Positions 42,232-53,571 are shown, numbered from the stretch's first letter. The stretch: 64,000 bases of DNA from Adiantum capillus-veneris (GCA_014529385.2 CM043955.1:149933640-149997639); one strand, 5' to 3'. Notes: generated by a model not told the origin, from the letters alone. Made by a program: numbers and translations.

Positions 42232-43945
42232 ATGGAAGAACCTGTGACTTATACTACACAAGAGATTGCACCGATGTACTATGTAGCTCATCAAGGTGTT
42301 AGACCTTCGATGGTAAGACCCATGATTAAGCCAAGAACTCGGAATTGTCATAACTGTGGTGTAAATGATCACTGGAAAATGAATGCCCAGAGCTCCCAGA
42401 GCTTGACAAGAACATTAAGCCAATTGAAGCTTTTTGTATACAATGTTGCAAAAAGTTTGTCCAAAAATCCTTTAAACAAGGGTAAAGTAGTAGTGAACGT
42501 AGGCCAAGTGATACCTAGTAGCTCATCTGAGAGTGAACCTATTGTTCCAATCAAGGTAATCACCAGAGCCAGGCTAAGAAAAAGAAACATAACTCCTCTG
42601 ATGATTCAAAGAATACTAAAATTTCCTCAAAAGACCAAGAGAAGTAGAAGCAAAAGGTATGAGATGAGAAAACAGAAACAAAGGGCTGAAATCGAGGAGA
42701 AAGCAAAGAGACTATTCCAGGAAAAAGTGGAAGAAATTGGAAGTGAAATCAAGGAAACCACAATGAAATATGGAGGATCACTTTTGGTAGATAAAATTTT
42801 TGGACCAATCAATGCAGCCTTGAAAGCTTACCAAGTGGGACTTAAAGCATGCCAAAACATGGAACACAAATGTAAAAACTATCCTTCTCTAGGTATGGAA
42901 GCAGCTAAGCTTGAAGCTTATCAAAATCTGGTAAGAATTACTCAAGAGATGCCGGGAAAACAGAAACCCAAGCTCGAGAGTATAGCAAAACCTAAGGAGC
43001 TTGTGGGAGGAACGAGTAAAGGGAAATCCGAAGTGGTGGTAGAACCCCACCTTGAAACTAAAGAGCCAGAACTCATAGTGCCTGACAGTGAAGATGCCTT
43101 AGATGAAATTCCGTTCGTAGAAGAAGACCGACCAGGACACTTATGGAAAAAAATTAGAGAGATGAATGATGGGAGCCTAAATTTGAAGTCAGCTCCTATA
43201 GGGGAAGTTTGGTTAGACAATCTACCTCTTGATATGGACATGGATGTACAATCCTTGTATGGGGATTGCGGCTCTGAAGCTTCAGGAATGTCTAAACCAA
43301 TGAATCTGAAAACACTACCCTCTTACTTGGGAGATAACAAAGATGAATCGAGCAGAACAGATCCTAGAGGTAGACAACCTCCATTCAATCATGTCTACAC
43401 CCATTCAATGCACTCTTACTTTAGGAGAACTATTAAAAATTAGACCATATTTATGGAATGATCTACAAAAAACTCTAGAGAAGGTGGGGATAACATGGCT
43501 AATCGCAAAAAAATTGGGAAAATTGAAACAAGAAATGGATAACAAAGAGATTAGATCCGTCCCAATGAACAAAGTCGGAGAATTTTACAAAGGGAAAGAA
43601 GGAAACAAAACCCTTCCACTGAGATATAATGGTATAGAAACCATGGCAATACTGGATAGTGGGGCAGGCATAGCCATAGCCACAAAAGCAGTATGGGAAT
43701 CATGGGAAAAGCCAGCCGTTAGACAAACTCAAATGAAATTGCAATTGGTTGATGGACACATCAAAAGATCCTTAGGACTGCTTGAAAAAGTGATAGTTAA
43801 TTCCTGTGGGATTGATTATCAACACACTTTTGCAATAGTGGACTTTGTAAAGAAACTCAATTATGAAATCGTCTTGGGAAGACCTTTCATGCGACAAGTA
43901 CAATTCATCCAAGATTGGAGAAACAATTATCTGTACATGAAGTAA
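42232..43945 (+). pseudogene. Gyp-5 gag-like region and protease
   Basis: The first frame (42232-43443) starts with a degenerate zinc-knuckle phrase CHNCGVNDHW and continues as a Lys/Glu-rich, probably coiled-coil region. The overlapping frame 43343-43945 carries a retropepsin: TMAILDSGAGIAIATKAVWE (active-site Asp-Ser-Gly near 43652) and YEIVLGRPFMRQVQFIQDW. The frame change lies between 43343 and 43443. The protease site is intact, but the surrounding polyprotein is not. Confidence 0.75.
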
Positions 43946-45062
43946 GTGGGATCAATAACAAGGGTTAATCTAAAAGATCACACTTATAGAGATGTCATGA
44001 AAACACCCATATAAGAATTTGACTCAGTCTCTTTGGCTGAAACTAAACTTCCATCCTGGTTGAACAAAGACACACCTATTTGGATGTGCGGAGCCTCAGA
44101 AAATGGGAGCTTAAAACGAGAAGAATGTATCTTAGAAAGGGATTGCACAGATGAAGCCTATGTACTTGAACCCTTTCTGGAGCATTTGTTGAGCCATTTG
44201 AGTGGACTCAAATTTTGGCAACAATGGATGTATGTGTAAATACGTTTATGCCAACTCACTTTTGCAATGAGGACGGCTATGACATAATTCCCATACAAAT
44301 GATCTCAACCCTTCACAGTGAAGACAAAATTCAAGAATCCAAGGACTTGATGAAGGCTCAACGAGTCTTATCAGACCTCTACTATGATGCAATAGATGAG
44401 TTAGAAGAACATTTAGCTACCTTAGATGATTCGGGGTCGGAAAAAGAACATGTGAGAGCTAAATTGCTCATAAAGGAGGGGAGGAAAAGTTTTTTGACTT
44501 TCCAAACCAGAAACTGAGAAGACAAAAATGGTATAAAAGAAAAAGAGACACTAGGAACTTGAAATCTAGACCTATGCCATCAATCTCTAGTAGAACACAG
44601 TTTCTCATGCAAATAGATGCACATGATTGTGTCAAAGACAAAATCACTGGTAGATATCCTTTAAACAAAAAGCAAGAAATATAAAAAACATTGAGAAAAA
44701 TGAGAAAGGAAATTCAAGCAAAACCTAAATACCAGGACAAGGATTCAACCATGACACGAGTTGAACAAAAAAAGAAGTATCAAGAGTTGAAAAAAGCTCT
44801 AAAGAAGATATATACAACTAAAATGGAAACCACTAAGGAGGAAGGTAAAGATGTAATGAGTGTTCCATCCCATTACAAGAAATATACTCTCCAAGACCGA
44901 AAGATCATAGTTGAAGAACCTGTCAGGGAACTAAGAAAACAGGGTGAATCCTACGAAGGACCTGAAAACGCAAAAAAGATAGATCTGACCGAACCAGGAG
45001 AAGAGCCTAGACCTGCCTACATTGCAAACGACCTCATCGAAGAAGAAGAAGAGCTTTGTTAA
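43946..45062 (+). pseudogene. Gyp-5 linker region, interrupted
   Basis: Four short plus-strand ORF pieces (44033-44239, 44215-44517, 44540-44680, 44691-45062) are Lys/Glu-rich and lie in changing frames between protease and RT. They carry no domain that I recognise, but their position fits the acidic linker seen in related gypsy polyproteins. Confidence 0.5.
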
Positions 45063-46460
45063 GATTACTGAAAGAATACCAAGATATTTTTGCTTGGTCT
45101 TATAAGGATCTCAAGGGTGTTGATCCAAAAATCTATCAACATACCATACCGATGAGAGATGATGCGAAACCAAGCAGCCAAAGGCCATACACTTATAATG
45201 AGACATTTGCTAGAAAGATCAAAGAAGAGATAGAAAAGCTAAAGGAAGCCGACTTCATTTATGAAATTCAACACATAGATTGGGTGTCTCCAATTGTGGT
45301 AGTACCCAAGAAAAATGGAAAATTACGAGTATGTGTCAATCTCAAGAAAATAAATACAGCTACTAGTAGAGACAACTTTCCTCTTCCAATCACTGAGCAT
45401 GTTTTAGAACAAGTTGCAAGAAAAAAATCTTACAGCTTTTTAGATGGCCTTTTGGGATACAATCAACTTTGGTTGATCCCAAAGATTAGCATAAAACTAC
45501 CTTTGCAACTGAATGGGGTATTTTTGCCTATCGGGTTATGCCTTTTGGGTTAACTAATGCTCCTGCCGCCTTTCAAAGATTGATGAGCCATGATTTTAAA
45601 GAAAATCTTCAAAATTTCTTGTAAGTATATATGGATGATCTATGTGGAACATTCATCAATCCGAGCTGATCATTTTCAACACCTCAAAAAGGTCATCGAA
45701 AAATGTAGACTTTATAAGATTTGCTTAAATAGTGAAAAGTGCACATTTATGGGTAGACAAGGAAAAAGTCTTGGACATATAGTGTCTAAAAATGCATAGC
45801 TACTGATGTGGATAAAATTCATGTTATTGCTGAATTGCCTAGAGCGACAACAGTCAAAGGGGTTCAAGCTTTCATGGAACATTCTGGATATTACAGACGG
45901 TTCATTTACATGTACGTTATAATTGCAAAACCCATGTATGGCTTGATTACTCTTTGAATGGATTGATGAGTGTGAAGAATCCTTTATGAAGCTTAAGCAA
46001 GCTCTCACTTCAGTCTTAATATTGAAAGCACCAGACTGGAATAAGATATTCTACATACATGTAGATGCTTTCAATTTTGCCATTGGGTGTATACTAGCTC
46101 AACCAAGAGACGGGAAAATTGATTTTCCTATTTCTTATGCTAGTAGACAGTTGAATATGGTAGAGAAAAACTATACAACCACCGAAACGTAAGGAGTAGG
46201 AATGATCTATGCCGTAAAAAAGTATAGACATTACCTGTTAGCTAATAAATTTGTGTTCTTTGTGGACCACCAAGCCTTATTATACTTGGTCAACAAGCCA
46301 ACAAGCCATGCAGCACAAGAAGAATAGTGAGATGGTTCATCATTCTTTTGGAATTTGATTTCACTGTAGTTGTGAAAAAGAGCACCACTTACCAAAGAGC
46401 AAATCATTTATCAAGGATTGTTTCAAGAGAACCACCCAAGGAAGTAGACGATGTTCTATC
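45056..46460 (+). pseudogene. Gyp-5 reverse transcriptase and RNase H
   Basis: RT motifs are WVSPIVVVPKKNGKLRVCVN, NTATSRDNFPLPITEHVLEQ, the fragment [16 protein letters not shown] (near 45537-45585, another frame) and the catalytic Tyr-Met-Asp-Asp at 45628-45639, which is intact but preceded by a stop. RNase H follows: FYIHVDAFNFAIGCILAQ, ISYASRQLNMVEKNYTTTE and DHQALLYLVNKP. At least five frameshifts or stops are present. Confidence 0.8.
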
Positions 46461-46509
46461 GGATGCATATTTGTTCTCCGTGAAAATGATACCTTGATGG
46501 TCGGACAAT

Positions 46510-48055
46510 ATGGTATCATTGATAACCATAGCTCAAGTGGATTCACAAATGACACTTCCTATTACAATCGGATTAATTGAGCAATTGGCTATGTATCAAT
46601 TACTAGGTGGAAGGATATACAAAAGAAATCAAGATGGAATATTGCTTTTGTGTATTAATCCTGAAGAGAAAACCCAATACCTAAGTCAAGCACATATTAC
46701 CATAGTGGGACTTCACTTTGCGGAACACCAAACTATGCAACGGATCTTGAGACTTGGAGTATTTTGGCCAACTATGAGAAGTGACGTTCACTCATTTGTA
46801 AAAAAATTTCCTCAATGCCAGAAGGCATTGTTCGAAATATCACTCGTTCCTAAGTGGAGTAACTATCTAGTTACTTACTTATCAAGCCAAACATTTCCTG
46901 AGGATATGAGTAAACGCTGCCAAAGAGCAATTGGAACCGAAGCAAGAGACTATGCTCTTATTGGAAACTAGTTGTATCGGAGAGGAAATGATCAACATCC
47001 GCGTCTTTGTGCAAATGAAGACGAATATATATATCTCCATTATAGAACAAGCACATGCTGGATTAGTTGGAGGTCACTTTTCTAGTGAAACCACCGCAAG
47101 AGCAATCTTAATGGCAGGCATATGGTGGCCAAAAACTTTTGTATATGCCAAAGAATATGTTCAAAGGTGTGATGCATATCAACGAGCTAAAATGCCATCC
47201 CGTGTAGATAGCATGCCTTTAAGACCAATGATGGGGGCTCGAGCTTTTGCAAAATGGGTTATAGACTTTGTTGGGCCAATACAGCCACATGCTTATAGAA
47301 CCCAAGCTCAATATATCATTGTAGCTACAGACTATTTGACCAAGTGGGTAGAGACTAAAGCAACCCAAAAGGATGATGCCAGAACCACAGCTGCATTCTT
47401 GTATGAGAATGTGTTCACAAGATATGGACTGCCAATAGAATTGTCAGCGATAGGGGAACTCATTTCCTCAATGAAGTAATTGAGTATCTGCTTAATGAAT
47501 TTATGGTTATCCATAACAAATCGATTCCCTATCACCCACAAGCAAATGGACAAGCTGAGCATAGAATTAAATTCTTAGCTTGGTATTGACTAAAGTGGTT
47601 AGTTCAGGACAGACAGATTGGGAGATGAATCTCCATGCGCTCTATGGGCTTATAGAGTTTCATTCAAGACAACTTTAAATGCTACACCCTTTAACCTTGT
47701 TTATGGTCTTGATGCCATACTGTCGATAGAATTTCTATTGCCGACACTAAGGGTAGCTAAGGACCTTGAGTGGACTCGACATGAATTGTTAGAGAGACTT
47801 GAAGATTTAGAAAATCTTGATGAGCAAAGGCTAATAGCTATAGCTCACATCTATGCACAAAAGGGGAAACAAAAACAATTTTTTAATTCCCATCTAGTTA
47901 CAAAAATCTTCAAAAAAGGGGACTTAGTTTTAGTCTACTCCCTTAAGCAACATATTCCCAAGTTTAAGAAAAAGGAAAACGGACCATTATTGTCGAGAAC
48001 TATGGTCTTAATAATGGAGTCCTACGGGGCTTGCCTATGGCTTAACCATTATTGA
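46510..48055 (+). pseudogene. Gyp-5 integrase with duplicated zinc-binding module
   Basis: Two similar zinc-binding modules occur one after the other: YLSQAHITIVGLHFAEHQTM to VFWPTMRSDVHSF and FPQCQ (46675-46840), then IIEQAHAGLVGGHFSSETTA to IWWPKTFVYAKEYVQRCDAY (47039-47185). The core follows with WVIDFVGPIQPH, VATDYLTKWVETKATQKDDA and FTRYGLPIEL; the second catalytic Asp context (expected SDRG) is lost at a frameshift near 47450. The HPQANGQAEH-like context lies in another frame near 47530-47560. The tail (47618-48055) has LWAYRVSFKTTLNATPFNLV and YGLDAIL. Confidence 0.75.
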
Positions 48056-49237
48056 GCTATTAGAAGCTTGACAGGAACCGGTGCTGTCTCAACTCTGTGA
48101 AACCCTCTCTTCTATTCCTTGCAATTAATAATTGAGCCACGTGTATAGATGCTTGAGTGCTTATCTTTGAAGGTAAAGATGAGTAGCAACTAGGGATTGA
48201 AGTGCCAAAATACAAGTAAAAATTTACATCTAAAATTTGCTAGTATGTCTGACAAGGGAAAAGAGATTGAAATGAATGTTGATAGCTTTGATTTTGCTAA
48301 TGAAAGAGCAACTAATGATGCCCCTATGCTTGTAAACTATCTTGTTTCTAAGATTCAACAAGCCATGGACAATCCATCCCTCCAAGGTGAAGTGCTACAA
48401 CAATTGTGCACCCATGGTATTCTCCAAACTTCCCACCAAGAAGAGTGAGTATGTAAGAAAGCTCCTGGAAAGACTTCCAAAAGAGGACTCTCTCTGATAA
48501 GGAAAGAAGAGAAGGATCCGTACAAAGGGCTAAAAAATGTACTACTCAATGAGGCATCTCCCTCTCAAAGGAGAACCCAAGTTTCAACGGTAGAGCCCCC
48601 ACCAAAAGAACGAGAAAGAAGCGAGTCTCCTACCACCTCGGTGGAGATGGCTCCACGAAGACGGAGGGAAAAACGCTCTCCAACACCCCCTAAATGGAGA
48701 AGACCATTGCATACTCCTCTTCACCATAATTCAAAGAGGGAAGAGAGGAAACAAGAGAAGAAAAAGACGAGAAAGAGGTTACCCTCTTCTCCATCTTCCT
48801 CATCCTCTTCCTCTTTTGAAGAAAGTAATGGTGTAGAACAGGAGGAACAAGGGAAGAAAAAGGCGAGAAAGAGGACACCCTATTCTCCATCCTCCTCATC
48901 CTCTTCCTCTTCTGAAAAAAGTGATGGTGCAGCTCTCAAACCGCCCAAGAGAAGAGGCCATAGGAAATCCTATCCGCCTGTAAAAGGTCCTCCAAGCTCA
49001 AAAAGTTCAAAGAGGGAGGAAAGAACATCTCTTTCCTTATCTATGATGGCACCTTTATGCTACAGACAAAGTCTTGGCCTTTATCCAACAATTCTCAATG
49101 CGACGTTTGGAGATGAGGGCTTCACGGAGTCCTTTAAGCTACATCATGTAGCTATGCATTTTTAAAAGTCCACCAGGAAATGGTGGTCTAGCCTATGAGC
49201 AAACGGTGATGCTCCACAAACATCGAAAGCTTTAAGA

Positions 49238-49429
49238 GCTTCCATCATGAAGCATTTTTTGGCTAGCAATGCCAAATACAAAGTACTCACCAAATGGCGA
49301 AGCTTCCATCATGAAACATTTTATGGCTAGCGATGCCAAACACAAAGTACTCACCAAATGGAGAAGCTTCCATCATGAATCATTTTTTGGCTAGCAATGC
49401 CAAAGACAAAGTACTCACCGAATGGTGAA
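49238..49429 (+). repeat. 64-bp minisatellite, three copies, inside Gyp-6 gag
   Basis: GCTTCCATCATGAA begins at 49238, 49302 and 49366, each followed by TGGCTAGC and ATGCCAAA with a few substitutions. Because 64 is not a multiple of three, successive copies shift the frame. Confidence 0.9.
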
Positions 49430-49714
49430 ACTTGAAGCTCTCTCCCTATGAATCTATTCACAAATATGTAGACAAGTTTTGGGATTTACATCTCAAAGCC
49501 ACTGTCTACAAAAAGATGGATTTTGGAGAGCAAAAACAACATTTTTGTGTGGGTTTATCTAAGGATATGGCGGAGTATGTTAACTCCCAAAGGCCTCACA
49601 CCATATCTGCGGTCATACACCATACCATGGTGGCTTCAAGAATCAACTTCCAACAAGGGGCTAAGAGAAATCTTAAGCCCATGGAAAACAAGCACCATAG
49701 TGAGCCTAAGGGGA

Positions 49715-49719
49715 AGGAC
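49715..49719. repeat. Cop-4 target site duplication, left copy (AGGAC)
   Basis: AGGAC here compares with AGAAC at 52044-52048, a match at four of five bases, consistent with an old insertion. Confidence 0.7.
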
Positions 49720-49955
49720 TATTGGGTTTCCAAGCTCGTGGGAACATCTCCAAGAGCATGCACATGAACTGCACTCTTTGTTTTAGAAAGCTTTGCATGG
49801 AAAGGTTTTTAGCTTTATCTGTAGCAAGGATTGTTTAATAAAATATAGCGTTACTATTTTGCAAGTCTTGTCGAATCTCTCTCTCTCTCTCTCGCTTGTT
49901 CTCTACACTCGCCATGGATGCACGCCACCATCCTCCCTAGGCTACAACTACAACA
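49720..49955 (+). repeat. Cop-4 5' LTR (236 bp)
   Basis: TATTGGGTTTCCAAGC to CTACAACA; the partner begins TGTTGGG, so this copy has a changed second base. It contains a CT run of about 20 bases. Confidence 0.88.
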
Positions 49956-49957
49956 CC

Positions 49958-49970
49958 TGGTATCAAAGCC
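49958..49970 (+). promoter_or_regulatory. Cop-4 primer-binding site
   Basis: TGGTATCAAAGCC, one base different from the initiator tRNA-Met complement, starts two bases after the LTR. Confidence 0.85.
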
Positions 49971-50489
49971 ACAGGCTTAGCGCTGGCAAGTCAAGGCATC
50001 GGCAATCCCAGGTGTGCATATCAAGAGGCAAGCATATTGACGGACTGCAGGCGGCGAGTCACTAGGCGGGCCAGATAGGTGGGCATTCTAAAACGCTGTC
50101 AACACAGATAAAGCAGCTCTCGTGGCCAAGAGAAGCTTACACTGTTGAAGGCATGCCCTCTCAAAAAACTATTGAACTCCACAGGTAGTACTACTGATAT
50201 TGGATGCGTCTTCTCAAGCATCTCAAAATGCATTGCAGCAAGCAGTTGGTGGGTGTGGGCTCATGCTACTATAGTGCTAGTATACTCAACATCTCAACAT
50301 GTTACCATATGGGTATTTTTCAAGAAATGCCACTTACAAAATTTAGCGTTTGAGAACGCAGTCACAAACAAATTTCAAGCATCAATTGGGGAGTTTGTTG
50401 TTGACGAATTGTGAAACATCTTGAAAAACTGCTTGTGAAGGAGCTTTGCCAAGGCGATAACAAAGCACGTAAAGGTTGAAAGATTTCAA

Positions 50490-51389
50490 TATGGCATCAA
50501 AAATCGCTAAGTTTAATGGATCCGACTTCCACACCTGGAAAATCAAAGTGAAGGGATATTTGATGCCCAAGAGTATGTGGAGCGTCGTCAAGCCGCTATC
50601 AGCCGACGAAGCATGACATTTGCTGCAGTTACTAGAGTGTTATCTGTTGAGCAACAATACAAGGATGAGTAAGCATTAGGTATTATTTTGACATCTCTCG
50701 AAGATGATTTTATTCATTATCTGGATGACATGCAATCTGTCAATGCTGCCTGGATACAGCTAGAGAAGGTTTTTGGTGCTAAAGCTAAGTATTCAATGAT
50801 GAGTCTAAAGATGGAGTTGTACTCTCTTGCTATGCGTGCTGCTGAAAACATTACATCTTTAGTTAACCAACTAAAGAGTATTCAAACTCAACTTGTTTAT
50901 GTCAAAGCCCTTGTGCCAGAAGAAGATCTTATAGCTGTTTTGTTCAAAAGTTTGCCTGACAAATTTCATCAGATTGTTACTGTTTTAAAGGAGAAAGATC
51001 CGCTGCCCTCCTTGGATGGTATCATCAATTCATTGCAGGAAGAAGAAAGAAGGGTATCCCGTACCAATTCTCCTATTATCCCTAATGCATATACAGTTTC
51101 CAATGCAGTATCCCCCATTAGTTCTTCTGCTACTTCCAGTGCCTATGCAGTCATTAATTGTGCTTCTACCTCAGCTTCATCTCGACCATCCATTGGTACC
51201 AGATCTTGTGCCATTTGTGGGTGCAACAATCATCAGACAAAAGATCGTTTCAAGAAGAATCCTTGTGTTCACTGTGGTAAAACAAATCATCCTTCAGAAA
51301 GATGCTTTCAAAAGGGTAAAAATCAAATTCATGTGATTGAGGGAGACACCAAATCTCCAATATATTCTGTTGACAATAAAGCTTTTTAG
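50490..51389 (+). pseudogene. Cop-4 gag (copia type, two zinc-knuckle motifs)
   Basis: An ATG at 50491 opens MASKIAKFNGSDFHTWKIKV, the usual copia gag start, which breaks by a stop/frameshift near 50615. The longer frame 50688-51389 carries WIQLEKVFGAKAKYSMMSLK, LKSLPDKFHQIV-type and EEERRVSRTNS contexts, then a degenerate knuckle CAICGCNNHQTKDRF (last Cys replaced by Phe) and a standard one CVHCGKTNHPSERC. The ORF ends at TAG 51387-51389, and no protease follows. The only clear lesion is near the N-terminus. Confidence 0.82.
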
Positions 51390-51765
51390 ATCAACTTTTT
51401 TCATGTTTTTTTTTAGTCAAAATAAATTGTATGGGCTATAGACACTACAACACATGAGTGGTAAGACCTCCCAAATTATCTATTTTTGTTCTCAAGTCCT
51501 ATCTTGTTCTGCTTCTCGTGAGGTTACTGGGTACACCTTAAACCCAAGGTTTGGTAGTTAACCAAAAACTCCATTTTTGGTAGCTAATTTTTTGACCTCC
51601 ACCTTATCTGTTCAAGGGGGGGTTTTACTATCATAGCACTAGGTTATGGATACACCAAAAATCCTTGGTTGTGAGAGAACCTAAAACTCACGGTTGACGA
51701 GTACACCAAAAACTCGAGGTATCATGAGAGTGGTCTGCTGTCTAGTTCAGGCTTGAGGGGGGGAT

Positions 51766-51919
51766 TGTTGGGTTTCCAAGCCCGTGGAAACATCTCCTAG
51801 AGCATGCAAGTGAGCTGCACTCTTTGTTTTACAAAGATTTGCATGGAAAGGTTTTTAGCTTTATATGTATCAAGGATTTTTAAATCAAATATACCGTTAC
51901 TATTTTGCAAGTCTAGTCG

Positions 51920-51988
<69 letters not shown>

Positions 51989-52043
51989 CTCTGCACTTGC
52001 CATGGCTGCACGCCGCCATCCTCCCTAGGCTACAGCTCCAACA
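51766..52043 (+). repeat. Cop-4 3' LTR (278 bp)
   Basis: TGTTGGGTTTCC to CTCCAACA. It is longer than the 5' LTR because its CT run has expanded to about 64 bases (51922-51985). Confidence 0.88.
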
Positions 52044-53255
52044 AGAACAACATCCAAAAGTCTCCCAAAGGCAACTCCAACAACAACAAAGCCAAGGAGA
52101 AGGGAGTTTATAAAGGCAAAAATAAACTCTCTCCTAAAGAGATAGAGCGTTATTGAAAAGATAACCGTTGTTTCAAGTGCGGGGAGCAAGGGCATGCCTA
52201 TCATGCTTGCCCCCACAAGAATACACGTAATGAGCATCCTAGAGCTTCCATAGTCGAAATTCAAGAAGAGGATGCTTATCACAAAGGATCTCCTCTATGT
52301 CATGCTTGAGGAAAGGTAAGAGAACATGATGCTTTCATTCTCTTTGACCCTGGTTCTACTCACAATTTCATATCCACAGAGTTGGCCACCAAGCTAGGCA
52401 TCCAAGCCTATGAGATGGGAGATGTCCTACCTACCGATGGTGCTTTCAAGGGACAAGAAGCCTCAGCCACTCCCTTAATTGGGAAATTGAGGCTCCATGT
52501 CCAAAGCTATGTGGACAAGGAGGATTTCTTCATCTCTCCTCTCAAACATGGGGATGTAATCCTAGGGGCACCATGGTTTGATCGTATGGCTGCCAATGTT
52601 AAATTACGTGAAAGACAAATCTATTTTAGGTACATGAAAAAAGATATGTACATAGATGCTAAGGAGTTGGGTAGCACCATACTTGTTGTACATAAGCAAG
52701 CTTTCAATAAGTCAATAAAGAGATCTTTTTCCGTGTAAATGATTTTTGTTAAAGATTCTAAAAAATGAACCTAATGTTTTAGCAAAAGAAGATATAGGCA
52801 ATCAAAAGGAACTATTATCCAATTTCCTAAAGGGATTCCAAGATGTTTTTATTGATGAAATCCCTTGTGAGATACCTCCCAAACGAGGGGATGAAAACCA
52901 TGGACTTGAACTTCTACCAGGAAGCTCACCGCCTAATAAACCTCCTTATCGAGTTTCTCTAGCTGAACAAGAGGAGATTATGTGGCAAGTGCATGAGTTG
53001 GTTGAGAAAGGCATGGTTAGGCCTAGCTCATCTCCATTTTGTTCACCAGTTTTATTAGTGCAAAAGAAAGATGGCAAATATCGTATGTGGGTCGCCTATA
53101 GAGCACTAAATAGATCACTATCAAGAATAGGTTTCCCGTTCCATGGGTAGAAGACCTATTTGATAAGCTACAATGGTTGACCTAATTCAATAGGATTGAC
53201 CTAAAAAGTGGCTATCATCAAATAAGGATAGTCGATCAAGACTCTCAAAGCCATT
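52044..53255 (+). pseudogene. Gyp-6 zinc knuckle, protease and truncated reverse transcriptase
   Basis: The knuckle CFKCGEQGHAYHAC lies near 52170. The protease reads ILFDPGSTHNFISTELATKL (near 52345) and GDVILGAPWFDRMA, the same Asp-Pro-Gly variant as Gyp-1. RT begins at 52746: NKPPYRVSLAEQEEIMWQVH, PFCSPVLLVQKKDGKYRMWV, and in another frame FNRIDLKSGYHQIRI (about 53185-53230). From there the sequence jumps straight to RNase H, so the palm with its catalytic box and the thumb are deleted. Confidence 0.85.
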
Positions 53256-53429
53256 TGAGGTCCAATGCGACGCTTGTAGTGATTGCCTTGGAGCTGTTTT
53301 GCTCCAAGAAGGGCACACCATAGCCTATGAAAGTCAAAGGCTCGACCCTGTTGAGCAAGCTCTAGTTATATATGAGAAGGAACTCTTAGCAATTCTACAT
53401 GCTCTAGACTTGTGGAAGCACTATTTATT
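53256..53429 (+). pseudogene. Gyp-6 RNase H, N-terminal part
   Basis: PFEVQCDACSDCLGAVLLQE, AYESQRLDPVEQALVIYEKE and LHALDLWKHYLF give the first half of the domain. The frame is cut at 53429 by CAC-1 and resumes at 60643. Removing CAC-1 and one ATT restores an uninterrupted WKHYLLGTPFILQTDHQ. Confidence 0.9.
53427..53429. repeat. CAC-1 target site duplication, left copy (ATT)
   Basis: ATT is repeated at 60640-60642. Three-base duplications are the hallmark of CACTA transposons. Confidence 0.93.
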
Positions 53430-53441
53430 CACTACAAGAGG
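53430..53441 (+). repeat. CAC-1 left terminal inverted repeat
   Basis: CACTACAAGAGG, the exact reverse complement of 60628-60639. Confidence 0.95.
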
Positions 53442-53451
53442 CTATTCATAT

Positions 53452-53571
53452 TAGCGACGCTCACACAGCGACGCTTAAAACTTTTTTTCCCGGCGTCGCT
53501 ATGAGCGTCGCTATGAGTGTCGCAAATTTCTTTTTAAATTTGCGACGCTCATAGCGACGCCGGCTGGGCTA
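53452..53571. repeat. CAC-1 left subterminal repeats and hairpin
   Basis: AGCGACGCT occurs near 53453 and 53467. A long inverted repeat (arms about 53490-53529 and 53535-53564) around an AAATTTCTTTTTAAATTT centre contains several GCGTCGCTATGAG units. Such motifs are binding sites for TnpA-type proteins in En/Spm. Confidence 0.8.

Larger units (their letters stand above)
42232..48060 (+). mobile_element. Gyp-5: decayed Ty3/gypsy retrotransposon
   Basis: Plus-strand gag-like, protease, RT, RNase H and integrase segments follow one another in gypsy order, broken by many stops and frameshifts. No target duplications or paired LTRs were found, so the limits are those of recognisable coding similarity. 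The sequence is distinct from the Tat-like Gyp-4 and from Gyp-6. Its right end abuts the start of the Gyp-6 gag. Confidence 0.8.
48245..49719 (+). pseudogene. Gyp-6 gag
   Basis: The ATG at 48245 opens MSDKGKEIEMNVDSFDFANE. The frame meets TGA at 48446 but stays otherwise open to 49165. It has a basic, Ser-rich section containing a 96-bp in-frame duplication (KKTRKRLPSSPSSSSSSS and KKARKRTPYSPSSSSSSS; 48761 and 48857). A 64-bp triplication at 49238-49429 then breaks the frame. The gag core resumes at 49432 with LSPYESIHKYVDKFWDLHLK and TISAVIHHTMVASRINFQQ. Cop-4 interrupts it at 49720. The 5' LTR of Gyp-6 was not recognised upstream. Confidence 0.75.
49720..52043 (+). mobile_element. Cop-4: gag-only copia-type terminal-repeat element (TR-GAG-like)
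   Basis: LTRs of 236 and 278 bp flank an internal region of 1.8 kb that encodes only a copia-type gag. A primer site (TGGTATCAAAGCC) and a purine tract (CTTGAGGGGGGGA, 51752-51764) are present, and the target duplication matches at 4 of 5 bases. There is no trace of protease, integrase or RT. Elements with LTRs and gag alone have been described in plants as TR-GAG; movement would need enzymes from another copia element. It is inserted in the Gyp-6 gag. Confidence 0.88.

Noticed and set aside
49238-49429. CRISPR-like array
   Set aside because: Three directly adjacent 64-bp copies without spacers in plant gag DNA form a minisatellite.
51804-52113. Ser-Leu repeat ORFs (also 53598-54060 and 54461-54700)
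   Set aside because: They are translations of CT/GA microsatellites in Cop-4 and CAC-1.
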